From Melanopsichium pennsylvanicum (lineage: Eukaryota; Basidiomycota; Ustilaginomycetes; Ustilaginales): a stretch of DNA of 23,456 nucleotides. Of the stretch, positions 16,431 to 23,456 are shown in pieces. The notes under the pieces are model-generated. The model was given only the letters and a program-made list of their open reading frames with translations, ran no database searches and was not told the origin of the DNA. The stretch's first letter is position 1. Each line of letters starts with the position of its first letter. The stretch is from positions 1 through 23,456 of the forward strand of contig OAPG01000046.1 in the NCBI GenBank assembly GCA_900208305.1, in the 5' to 3' direction. Made by a program: the position numbers and the translations under genes.

Positions 16431-16443
16431 TCTCTTACCCCCA
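16431..16443 (+). promoter_or_regulatory. C-rich motif, probable original atp6 3' end
   Basis: TCTCTTACCCCCA lies 84 nt after the displaced tail. The spacing is close to that of the motif after hybrid atp6. Confidence 0.45.
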
Positions 16444-16644
16444 TTAACTATAATTTTATTTGCACCCCAGCGCTTCTATAAATAGAAGATTTAAAGTAGC
16501 CATTCTAAAATCTTCTCTTTTTGTATATTTTTTAATAGCACTATTAATCATATATCTACTAAAGTTACTGGCATCCCGTATTATAAATTCAAAGTGTTTA
16601 TGGTTATCCTATTTCTATACTTTTATTAAAGCTGTATACATATA

Positions 16645-16658
16645 TATATATAGGTATA
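16645..16658 (+). promoter_or_regulatory. 14-nt motif TATATATAGGTATA before trnV
   Basis: An exact copy of 1111-1124 and 2374-2387, ending 9 nt before trnV. Confidence 0.4.
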
Positions 16659-16667
16659 CATACATCT

Positions 16668-16738
16668 AAGGATTTAGCTGAGTGGTTTAGCATCGATCTT
16701 ACACATCGGGGACAGAGGTTCGATTCCTCTAATTCTTA
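16668..16738 (+). tRNA. trnV: tRNA-Val (anticodon TAC)
   Basis: The acceptor AAGGATT pairs with AATTCTT with one G-T pair. The anticodon loop CTTACAC gives TAC. The T-arm AGAGG-TTCGATT-CCTCT is perfect. The discriminator is A. Confidence 0.93.
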
Positions 16739-17462
16739 AATTAAATTAATTAATTTATAACCAGTTATCTGCTGCCCAATTAAAATAGGATATTTTAATT
16801 GGATAGGCGCGCGTAGCGCCCTTTCAATTTAATAGGGCAACTGCTATACTATTTTATCAGGGCAATACATATGACAAAAGATGGATTAAATAATTCAATT
16901 TATAACTGTTAGCAGGGCTATTAAATATTACTTTTTTTTACCGACTAAAATCTTCGATTTTATAACCAGAAGTAATGTAAATGTAATATTTTTTATATTA
17001 CTCTATTAAATATAAACTGTATCTATTTTAAAATAAGTAAACATTATTTCTATTTATAGTGGCTATTATTAAATTATAGCCTTTTTCTTTATATAATCTT
17101 ATAGGAAAGGAGTAATTTCCTTTTTATTTTAACGTGCTGCTTTCACTTTAAAATTGGTTACTGGGTGTAATTTTCTCTTTTCTTAATATTACGTCTTTTT
17201 TATAAATGCATGACTAATTATGTTATAAAAACCTACTTTGTAATAAAATAAAATCTACGATTTGATGTTTTTTATTCTAATGGGGGAGTAGTCAAAATAA
17301 AAGTGCTGCTTTATATACAGTATATAAATAGTAATATATTAATAGTAATAAAGTTATTAAATAAAAGAGGATTTAATACTATTTTCTTACTATAATTATT
17401 GATAATTATTAAGTTAAGAAGTAGGGTTAGCAAAGCTATTATAATATAAATAAATATAAAAA
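16739..17462. other. spacer trnV-cox2
   Basis: No gene seen on either strand. It contains a GGCGC-GCGTA-GCGCC hairpin (16806-16820), an AAAATC-TTC-GATTTT hairpin (16947-16961), and long AT-rich sequence that probably includes the cox2 leader. I looked for RNase P RNA landmarks and did not find convincing ones. Confidence 0.6.
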
Positions 17463-18224
17463 ATGTTTAATCTATTTCCATTTGCTAGTACAGCAATTTT
17501 TAATGATGCACCACAACCTTGGCAACTAGGATTCCAAGATGGAGCATCACCAACACATGAAGGTATTACAGAACTACACGATTCAATCTTCTTTTATCTA
17601 GTAATTATTTGTTTTGGAGTACTATGGGTACTATCATCAGTTATTGTTAACTTTAATAGTAATAAATCACAACTAGTATACAAATATGCTAACCACGGAA
17701 CTCTAATTGAGCTAATTTGGACAATTACACCAGCTCTAGTACTTATTGCTATTGCTTTCCCTAGTTTTAAACTACTTTACCTTATGGATGAAGTAATTAG
17801 TCCTTCTATGACAGTTAAAGTAGCAGGACACCAATGGTACTGGAGTGCAGAATATTCTGACTTCATTAATGAGGACGGAGAAAGTATCGAATTCGACTCA
17901 TATATGGTTCCAGAAACAGATCTGGAAGACGGACAGCTTCGACTACTAGAAGTAGATAACCGATTTGTAGTGCCGATCGATACACATATCCGGTTTATTG
18001 TTACAGGAGCAGATGTAATTCATGATTTTGCCGTTCCATCTCTAGGACTTAAAATTGATGCTGTGCCCGGACGACTAAACCAAACATCAGTTCTAATTGA
18101 GCGAGAAGGTGTATTCTACGGACAGTGTTCCGAAATCTGTGGAGTATATCATGGGTTCATGCCTGTAGCTATTGAGGCCGTAACACCAGAGAAATACCTA
18201 GCTTGGATTGATAGCCAATCTTAA
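17463..18224 (+). CDS. cox2: cytochrome c oxidase subunit 2, hybrid gene with imported tail
   Basis: ATG 17463 gives 253 residues, normal length. It carries the CuA electron-entry site of complex IV in the intermembrane space. Two membrane segments (about residues 42-63 and 82-107) are followed by GHQWYWS and the CuA domain, with ligands His187, Cys222, Glu224, Cys226, His230 and Met233 all in place ([13 protein letters not shown]). From Trp127 (17841) to the end, a second homologous tail is found at 19656-20009. The present tail reads WSAEYSDF, while the displaced copy reads WSYEYSDF, the form common in fungi, which supports the present tail being imported. No TTA or AGA codon is used. A C-rich motif follows 16 nt after the stop. 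Confidence 0.96.
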   Translation: MFNLFPFASTAIFNDAPQPWQLGFQDGASPTHEGITELHDSIFFYLVIICFGVLWVLSSVIVNFNSNKSQLVYKYANHGTLIELIWTITPALVLIAIAFPSFKLLYLMDEVISPSMTVKVAGHQWYWSAEYSDFINEDGESIEFDSYMVPETDLEDGQLRLLEVDNRFVVPIDTHIRFIVTGADVIHDFAVPSLGLKIDAVPGRLNQTSVLIEREGVFYGQCSEICGVYHGFMPVAIEAVTPEKYLAWIDSQS

Positions 18225-18240
18225 TATTATAACTTGCAAT

Positions 18241-18252
18241 TTTTCCCCCTTA
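18241..18252 (+). promoter_or_regulatory. C-rich motif after hybrid cox2
   Basis: TTTTCCCCCTTA lies 16 nt after the cox2 stop, inside the mobile module. Confidence 0.5.
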
Positions 18253-18275
18253 CGTAATTCTATTTTACTATTGCC

Positions 18276-18352
18276 AATAAGTATGGTAATTTTATAATAA
18301 AAAATAATAAGTATGGTAATTTTATAATAAAAATAAATAAGTAGAGTAATTT
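18276..18352. repeat. 30-nt tandem repeat, about 2.5 copies
   Basis: The unit starts AATAAGTATGGTAATTTTAT. Copies start at 18276 and 18306, with a diverged partial third copy at about 18331. Confidence 0.85.
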
Positions 18353-18397
18353 AGGGTGCTATAATAAACCTTTTTATGGGGTAACATATTCAATTTT

Positions 18398-19432
18398 CTA
18401 TTTTTTAAGGTAGAGTGAGTGGAGGTTAACAGGTCGTGAAAGGGAAGAAGGAGGCTTATTAAAATAAATAGCTGCTTTACCTAGAGAATCAAAGTAAAGA
18501 ATTTCATTGGTAAAAGTATTAGTTACTTTCACACTCTTGGATGTTGGCAGAGTAACGGGTAGTTTAAGAACGTCATCAACAATTGATTTAAGTTCAGTAA
18601 GAGTAAGTAGAGTATTAATATTTACATTAGATACAGGTGTATTAGTAATAAGCCTCCGGCGGTATCACGAATCCAACCACCTTTTTTAACAATACCTCGA
18701 GCCCAATAAATAGTTTTACTCATAAGTCGTGAAAAAGCTGCTGTAGAATGCATAATATTGATAAGTGTAAGAGTATCACCTTCTTTATAATAAATGTAAA
18801 GTTTACTCCAAATAATTGTACTTAATTTAGGATCATTAGAATCTACAATATTCGTTCCAGCTACAAACATTTTATTATAAGTAGGTTTATAATAAAAGAA
18901 AAGATATTGTTCAAGAATAGTAATAAAAAGTTCTTTTGTGATAGTAATAGTATCTAGTACTTCTTCTGAAATAATAAATAGAGTTATAATTCCTTTATTT
19001 CAAAAATCTTTAATAAAATAAGATTTTGAACGTTATAACTCCCATTTGCGTGTTCTCGTACCCGTTGTGCTAGTGATTTACTTTGTCCGATATATGTATC
19101 CTTTGTTGGATCCTGCGAATGAAGTAGGTAACAACCTGGTACTTTAGTACCAGTTGAAGAGCTTGATCTTACTACACTACGGAATAGTGAACTATTATCA
19201 GATCAGCACTACTACTAGATAGAGGCAGTGTAATACTATTTATAACAATACCTTCACAAATTGTAACCACTTTATCTGTAACTACTCCTTCTTTAAGCCC
19301 TAGAGCATAACTAATATTCTTAGAAGTTGTCCTGTATTATTTGCAATTTCTTGCATTACAAAGAGACTTCGTTTGAATCGTTCATCTTGCTCTTTATTTG
19401 ACTCTTTAAAGATTACGTTTGTGTATTTCATT
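18398..19432 (-). pseudogene. GIY-YIG endonuclease, frameshifted
   Basis: Read on the minus strand from ATG at 19430-19432 (MKYTNVIFKESNKEQ), through several frame changes, to a TAG at 18398-18400. Recognisable blocks in order: KVPGCYLLHSQDPTKDTYIG with QSKSLAQRVREH (the GIY and YIG elements with the conserved Arg, about 19050-19145); ILEQYLFFYYKPTYNKMFVAGTN (conserved Glu; about 18852-18922); and a C-terminal NUMOD-like piece (NEILYFDSLGKAAIYF). At least three frameshifts and a TGA codon interrupt it. One shift coincides with a GCC-GGA-GGC palindrome (about 18653-18661). It lies between cox2 and its displaced tail and is presumably the nuclease that spread the module. Not expected to be active now. 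Confidence 0.8.
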
Positions 19433-19655
19433 GGTTAGTATATTTTATTTCGGTAGGATGTTCTAGTTAATTATACTTATTATCAGTATATTTCTGAATC
19501 ATACAATAATTATATTCATTTATACATTAATATTCAACTATATTTTGTATAATATTTTTATACATTAAAAGTTAACATATATTATTATTTGCTTAAAAAG
19601 GCATAGTTTATTAAATAAGTATACCTTCTTATACGAATGTGTTAATATTACTAAC
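19433..19655. other. AT-rich stretch before the displaced cox2 tail
   Basis: No gene seen. It would hold the minus-strand leader of the endonuclease pseudogene. Confidence 0.55.
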
Positions 19656-20009
19656 TGGTCATACGAGTACTCAGATTTCATTAATGAAGATGGAGAATCA
19701 ATCGAGTTTGATTCCTACATGGTTCCTGAAACAGATCTAGAGGATGGACAACTACGACTACTAGATGTAGATAATCGAGTTGTAGTACCAATCGATACAC
19801 ACATTCGATTTATTGTTACGACCTTATCCATGATTTCCCGTTCCATCTCTAGGACTTAAAATCGATGCGGTCGACTAAATCAAACATCTGTGCTTATCGA
19901 GCGTGAAGGAGTGTTCTACGGACAATGTTCAGAGATCTGTGGAGTATATCACGGATTCATGCCTGTAGCTATTGAGGCCGTAACACCAGAGAAATACGGA
20001 TTGATAGCC
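19656..20009 (+). pseudogene. displaced cox2 C-terminal fragment, decayed
   Basis: It starts [18 protein letters not shown] and follows cox2 residues 127 to near the end. The frame breaks after FIVT because 7 nt are missing at about 19819. Another 7 nt are missing at about 19870 and 7 more at 19997, plus a single-base loss near 19836. The last 42 nt before the third gap (19956-19997) are identical to cox2 18156-18197, while upstream the two copies differ at many third positions. A C-rich motif follows directly. Presumed to be the native tail, released from selection. Confidence 0.92.
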
Positions 20010-20019
20010 CCCCCTTCTC
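20008..20019 (+). promoter_or_regulatory. C-rich motif, probable original cox2 3' end
   Basis: CCCCCCCTTCTC at the end of the displaced cox2 tail. Confidence 0.5.
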
Positions 20020-20537
20020 TTCTGATCATTTAAAAGTATCTTTGGTACTGGTAACTCAAATCTATTTATACTAAAAATGGATTATATTCCGTGGAGTGAT
20101 ACTAACATGATGAAAACGAACCGTCTAGTACTTAATGATATGTATAATTTGAATTATAATTATACTAGTATTAAAAATTGATTTTGATAAAAAAGGAAAT
20201 TACTACACCTACTTAAAGAACCTATAAAAAATACTGGTATTACTTACTATGAAGTGTCTAAAAAGTAAATCCTTGTTAATAAAAGTACGCACAATACCTT
20301 TGCTCGATCTCAGTTTACTAATGAATCCGGGGTATATATTGTGCAACATAATCTATCTGAAGACGGGTAGTGCTACGGACTTTTAACGACGATTTGGTAA
20401 TCACTACAGTTCTATTCGAGATCTTTATGATAATGGTGAAAAAGAATTCAAATTCCATAAGACACTATTTGCAAACGGTATCTATAATTAGAATTGTAAA
20501 ATTGGTAAGACTACTAATAGCTACTACTATTATTTTA

Positions 20538-20554
20538 GTCGCGCCAGCGCAGAA
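20538..20554. repeat. GC cluster GTCGCGCCAGCGCAGAA
   Basis: Third exact copy. The shared block with 13943 extends 5 nt further upstream (TTTTA). Confidence 0.85.
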
Positions 20555-20605
20555 TGGCATACAAATGGTAGCTTTAACAACGATAGCAAGCTATTCCATG
20601 TACTT

Positions 20606-20637
20606 CAACAATTTCAATTTCAATTTCAATTTCAATT
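20606..20637. repeat. (CAATTT)n hexanucleotide repeat
   Basis: About five units, a multiple of three, so it kept the frame of the host ORF (QFQFQF). Confidence 0.85.
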
Positions 20638-20935
20638 TACTCAGTATGAAGAACGTATGTATGAACAAGCAATTATTCATGCTGTGGGACGAATGTAGGA
20701 CAAGAAGTATATTTTAATGTCAACTGGTATTCTAGTAAATAATTTAAGAAGAATCATAAGACATTCAAGCGATCACTCGTGATACTGATAAAGTGTATGA
20801 TTTCTCTTCAATTCGACGAACAGGGCTACTACTAAGTATTGAAAAACGAAATATTCAGACTTCTATAAATTATATGACTTACCATAAATCAGATCTTATT
20901 GGACAAAACAGGAATGGCTACTAGTAGTTAAATTA

Positions 20936-21160
20936 GACCAATTGAAAGCATTACGATTACTACTTTATATTTATAATCAGAAATTTATACTTATTATAAA
21001 ACTACTAAATCATATTTCTAATTTCACCATCTTATTAATCTAGGCTAATAAATCAGATATTTTTTATTTAGTTTTAGTTTTAGTTTTAGTTTTAGTTGCG
21101 ATACTTTAATAATAAATATAGCAGTACAGGGTATAAATTTTAGAAATCTATACATATTAT
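20936..21160. other. spacer before trnG with (TTTTAG)n
   Basis: No gene seen. It contains a (TTTTAG)n hexanucleotide repeat at about 21067-21097. Confidence 0.6.
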
Positions 21161-21229
21161 ACTAGTATTCGGAATCGAACCGAAAATGTGAGAGTGGAAG
21201 TCCCAAGTTTTACCATTAAACTACACTAG
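21161..21229 (-). tRNA. trnG: tRNA-Gly (anticodon TCC)
   Basis: On the minus strand the acceptor CTAGTGT pairs with ATACTAG with one G-T pair. The anticodon stem-loop TGGGA-CTTCCAC-TCTCA gives TCC. The T-arm is TTCGG-TTCGATT-CCGAA. Confidence 0.92.
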
Positions 21230-21681
21230 CTTTATAATCTAATTATTTCTTTATTTATAATTCAGACTCCGCTCATTTAAAGACTATATAATAATTTATA
21301 TCCCTATATAAAATGCGCGCGCTACTATATTTATTACTGTTATAAAATCGAAAATAAAAACAAAAAAATAAGCGGCACAAATGCATTTATATAAAAAGAA
21401 TCTTATATATATATGTGGACTTTTTACCTATCCCCGTGCCGTTCCATTTTTATAGGCAGCGCTATGCGCCCGGCGCGGGTTTTTGTATAATTCTAATTCT
21501 ATCAATATTGTACATTAAAATAGAATACAGTCCACGCCAATAAAATATTGAATTAATAGTCCGTATTATTAAAAATAAGAGAAAATTGTAGTTAAATAGG
21601 CGTTATAAAAATCTTCAATTGGATGTTTTTTTATTCTACAAAAAACGAAGGGGAAGCGGTTAATTATCGATATTAAGTTAA
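21230..21681. other. spacer trnG-rps3
   Basis: No gene seen. It contains a GC cluster at about 21461-21480 (CAGCGCTATGCGCCCGGCGC) in AT-rich sequence and would include the 3' untranslated region of rps3 on the minus strand. Confidence 0.6.
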
Positions 21682-22509
21682 TTAACTATATTTAGATCGT
21701 TGACAGATCCAAACTTTTACAGTAAAAGCACCTAGTTCATTTTTAGTTGTAAATTTACTGTAATCAATAAAGGCTTGTGACAGTGTAATATTATTAGGAG
21801 AACGTTGGAAAGAACCAATTAGACAAGATTTAACAGTAATACGTGGAATTACTGTTTCAGTAACTAGTCGTCCTGAAACTTGTACTTTAATACCACTAAT
21901 ATGTGCTGGTAGATTCGTTTTATGTAGACTTGGATTAGTTAGAATAGCTTCTTGGAAATCCATGAAAGTATTACTTGGTGCATTGTAAGCAAGATATTGA
22001 CTTAGAATATCGCTATTTAGATATGGATAATATAGTCGAGTAGCAATAACATTTACTTCTTTTTGATATAGTTGAGCAAGTGTAGTGCTTAGTTCTGCAA
22101 AGTTTTTTCGGAATGATCCGTCTGTAACTTCATTATTAGAGGAAATTTTACTGTTAGAAGCAGTATAATAAAAAAATGGAATAGTAACTTTACTATTAGT
22201 ATGACTAAAGTTCGGTTTACTGATAATAAAATAAGAAGTAGATACATTACTACTTACACCTAGCCGATTAGTATTTGTATTTTTTTTCTTTGTTGTATTA
22301 TTTAGTGTACCAAAGTAAGCATTAATGATACAAATAGCACTATTATTTAGTGATGTATTTCCAGATAGAGTTGAACCTAGTCCTGGAGATTGTTTACTAA
22401 ATGAATGCGCTGGCGCCACTCCATAATTATTCATTTGCATTTGTGGTTGTTGTAGACGTCCACTACTTTTTAGGTAAACATTAGGAATTGTTGGCATAAT
22501 AATATTCAT
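21682..22509 (-). CDS. rps3: mitochondrial small-subunit ribosomal protein S3 (uS3m)
   Basis: On the minus strand, ATG 22509-22507 to TAA 21684-21682 gives 275 residues. The C-terminal third carries the fungal rps3 signature: HISGIKVQVSGRL, a basic strand, then IDYSKFTTKNELGAFTVKVWI. The N-terminal half is Asn/Ser-rich and poorly conserved, as usual. An upstream GTG (22530) is in frame, but the seven extra codons include TTA and AGA, which are otherwise absent from this gene, so ATG 22509 is preferred; ATG 22497 is possible. The protein is part of the mitochondrial ribosome head. A GCGCCAGCGC cluster (22406-22419) sits in frame and encodes part of GVAPAHS, so a GC element was apparently tolerated in the variable N-terminus. 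Neighbours trnG and trnN are on the same strand. Confidence 0.9.
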   Translation of the reverse strand: MNIIMPTIPNVYLKSSGRLQQPQMQMNNYGVAPAHSFSKQSPGLGSTLSGNTSLNNSAICIINAYFGTLNNTTKKKNTNTNRLGVSSNVSTSYFIISKPNFSHTNSKVTIPFFYYTASNSKISSNNEVTDGSFRKNFAELSTTLAQLYQKEVNVIATRLYYPYLNSDILSQYLAYNAPSNTFMDFQEAILTNPSLHKTNLPAHISGIKVQVSGRLVTETVIPRITVKSCLIGSFQRSPNNITLSQAFIDYSKFTTKNELGAFTVKVWICQRSKYS

Positions 22510-22987
22510 TTTTATTCTTAAAATGCGCACTAGGCGCGAGTAAAGAAAATGCTATGTATAAAATGATTTTTCACTAGGGGAAAACGAGAATAGAATTAAT
22601 ATTATCACTTTATAAGCCCTACATTTTTCTTGCCGTTATAAAATTTCATTACAACTTTTAGTGGTACTATTTCTATTCGATTTAGTAAAAAGAAAAAGGG
22701 GTACAATAACCAGAAAGGAGGAAGTATTTACTATTTTTAGTTCCCGTTATAATAAATTATAATCCTTTTTTGCGTCACTAAAATCGTAGATTTTATTTTA
22801 TATACTATTTTTGTGCTAATATAATATCGGATCTATTTTCTAAGGCGCGTCCCATAATACCCTTCAATTTGAATGGTACTTTTTATTCACCGTATATACT
22901 TTAACATCATCACTATTCTATAGTGTGTACTGTATTAACATCGTTTTCATTTATAGTATTAGATTATACTGTTAAACTATGAAAATA
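22510..22987. other. spacer rps3-trnN
   Basis: No gene seen. It contains a GCGCACTAGGCGCG cluster directly upstream of rps3 (about 22525) and an AAAATC-GTA-GATTTT hairpin (22780-22794). Confidence 0.6.
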
Positions 22988-23059
22988 AGGCACTAGAAAG
23001 AATCGAACTTTCGTTGAACGTATTAACAGTACGCCACATTACCACTATGTTATAGTACC
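22988..23059 (-). tRNA. trnN: tRNA-Asn (anticodon GTT)
   Basis: On the minus strand the acceptor GGTACTA pairs with TAGTGCC with one T-G pair. The anticodon stem-loop GCGTA-CTGTTAA-TACGT gives GTT. The T-arm is GAAAG-TTCGATT-CTTTC. Confidence 0.93.
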
Positions 23060-23456
23060 GACTATTAAAATATTTATACCGCTCCTACTATCCTATACAA
23101 CTATAATAAATATAAGTAGAGTGCAAGGGTAAAATGAATTATTCATGGTTACCATCCATAAACTAAAAAGAATATCCCTGATAAGGTTTATCACTTATAT
23201 ATTTTATAAGTTCTTATTTTACTTTAGCTATCACCCACCGGAATATGTTTAAGTACGTAGTATTTACTAGCAATAAATTTAGAATATTTACAGTAGCATC
23301 AACACTCTTTTATTAGGTTATTTTTCGTTTTTTTTATTAAGCTTTTTCATAAATTCTCGAAAATGAAAATCTTTTTATCCCGTGCCTTAGAAAATATCGA
23401 GATATTTTAGTAGCAGCACAGATATAATATCTTATCTTCTTTACTATTTTATATAG
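23060..23456. other. AT-rich end of window, no gene identified
   Basis: No ORF with core-like codon use and no tRNA on either strand. It could be spacer or the edge of an rRNA, but I see no conserved rRNA string that would support the latter. Confidence 0.5.

Larger units (their letters stand above)
16348..16667. other. spacer after the displaced atp6 tail
   Basis: No gene seen. It contains the C-rich motif, an AT hairpin (about 16402-16420) and the 14-nt motif before trnV. The ATG-less frame at 16460-16669 shows no coding character. Confidence 0.65.
17841..19655. mobile_element. cox2-tail replacement module with endonuclease
   Basis: Bounded by Trp127 of cox2 and the start of the displaced tail. 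It contains the replacement tail, a C-rich motif, a 30-nt tandem repeat and an inverted GIY-YIG pseudogene. Same logic as the atp6 module, but with the endonuclease on the opposite strand and both endonuclease and displaced tail decayed, so probably older. Confidence 0.78.
20060..20935 (+). pseudogene. second GIY-YIG endonuclease remnant
   Basis: A decayed reading frame with several stops. Readable blocks: GVYIVQHNLSEDG (GIY position, about 20331), RFGNHYSSIRDLYDNGEKEF (about 20386-20445, with the Arg context), ERMYEQAIIHA (conserved Glu; about 20653-20685) and a C-terminal DTDKVYDFSSIRRTGLLLS piece (about 20780-20840) like NUMOD domains. The blocks resemble those of the atp6-module ORF (NVGSSINIENRMENYY and RLVEQSIHAYN), so the two may be related. 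A GC cluster (20538-20554) and a 6-nt repeat (20606-20637) sit inside it. It lies downstream of the displaced cox2 tail on the plus strand, pointing to an earlier or nested invasion. Confidence 0.6.

Noticed and set aside
16460..16669. 69-residue ORF before trnV
   Set aside because: Runs through low-complexity AT into the tRNA leader, with codon use unlike the core genes.
16739..17462. RNase P RNA (rnpB) in the large spacer
   Set aside because: No convincing conserved CR-I or CR-V strings; AGGAAAGGAGT near 17103 alone is too little.
18507..18689. Plus-strand 60-residue ORF
   Set aside because: Antisense to the minus-strand GIY-YIG pseudogene, which has recognisable motifs.
20370..20717. 115-residue ORF as a gene
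   Set aside because: A different frame of the same stretch shows GIY-YIG blocks; this frame has no motif.
22510..22530. GTG 22530 as rps3 start
   Set aside because: It adds TTA and AGA codons that are absent from the rest of the gene; ATG 22509 is simpler.
23060..23456. Edge of an rRNA gene
   Set aside because: GGTTACCAT near 23148 is not enough; no conserved rRNA end found on either strand.

Overview
This window is part of a fungal mitochondrial genome. It holds cox1, atp8, atp6, cox2 and rps3, ten tRNA genes with compact cloverleafs, six group I introns in cox1, and AT-rich spacers seeded with GC-rich hairpins. TGA reads as tryptophan inside several endonuclease ORFs, which fits genetic code 4. 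Short C-rich motifs follow the genes, as described for mRNA 3' processing in fission yeast, basidiomycetes and zygomycetes. Those motifs, rps3, and endonuclease-linked gene-tail duplications (described in Allomyces and in zygomycete mtDNA) make an early-diverging or zygomycete-type fungus the best guess. Species is not resolved.

Layout. 1-418: two small unrecognised membrane-protein ORFs. 599-2359: trnM, trnE, trnT, trnQ, trnK (minus strand) and trnS, in spacer with GC clusters and simple repeats. 2539-11413: cox1 in seven exons. The exon lengths add up to exactly 529 codons, and one exon is only 11 nt. Each of the six introns carries a homing endonuclease ORF fused in frame to the exon before it: one GIY-YIG and five LAGLIDADG. 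The ORF in intron 4 is broken by hairpin insertions. 11848-13257: atp8 and atp6. 13258-16347: an inserted block with an unknown ORF, trnR, a GIY-YIG endonuclease ORF and a second copy of the last 61 codons of atp6. 16668: trnV. 17463-18224: cox2, followed by a minus-strand GIY-YIG pseudogene (18398-19432), a decayed second copy of the cox2 tail (19656-20009) and a second decayed plus-strand GIY-YIG ORF (about 20060-20935). 21161-23059: trnG, rps3 and trnN, all on the minus strand.

How it fits together. cox1 and cox2 are cytochrome oxidase core subunits; atp6 and atp8 are ATP synthase Fo subunits; rps3 is a small-subunit ribosomal protein. The striking feature is that two adjacent essential genes, atp6 and cox2, appear to have been hit by the same strategy. 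An endonuclease-bearing module lands inside a coding exon and supplies a replacement gene tail with its own C-rich 3' processing site, so the host gene stays functional while the old tail is pushed downstream. The two modules look to be of different ages: the displaced atp6 tail is still open, while the displaced cox2 tail has several deletions.

A second layer is a set of short perfect palindromes, many with 3-nt loops, dispersed through introns, spacers and even rps3. A third is codon use: I found no TTA (Leu) or AGA (Arg) codon in the respiratory genes or rps3 despite the AT-rich genome, while the atp6-module ORF uses AGA freely and sits beside the only tRNA-Arg(UCU) in the window.
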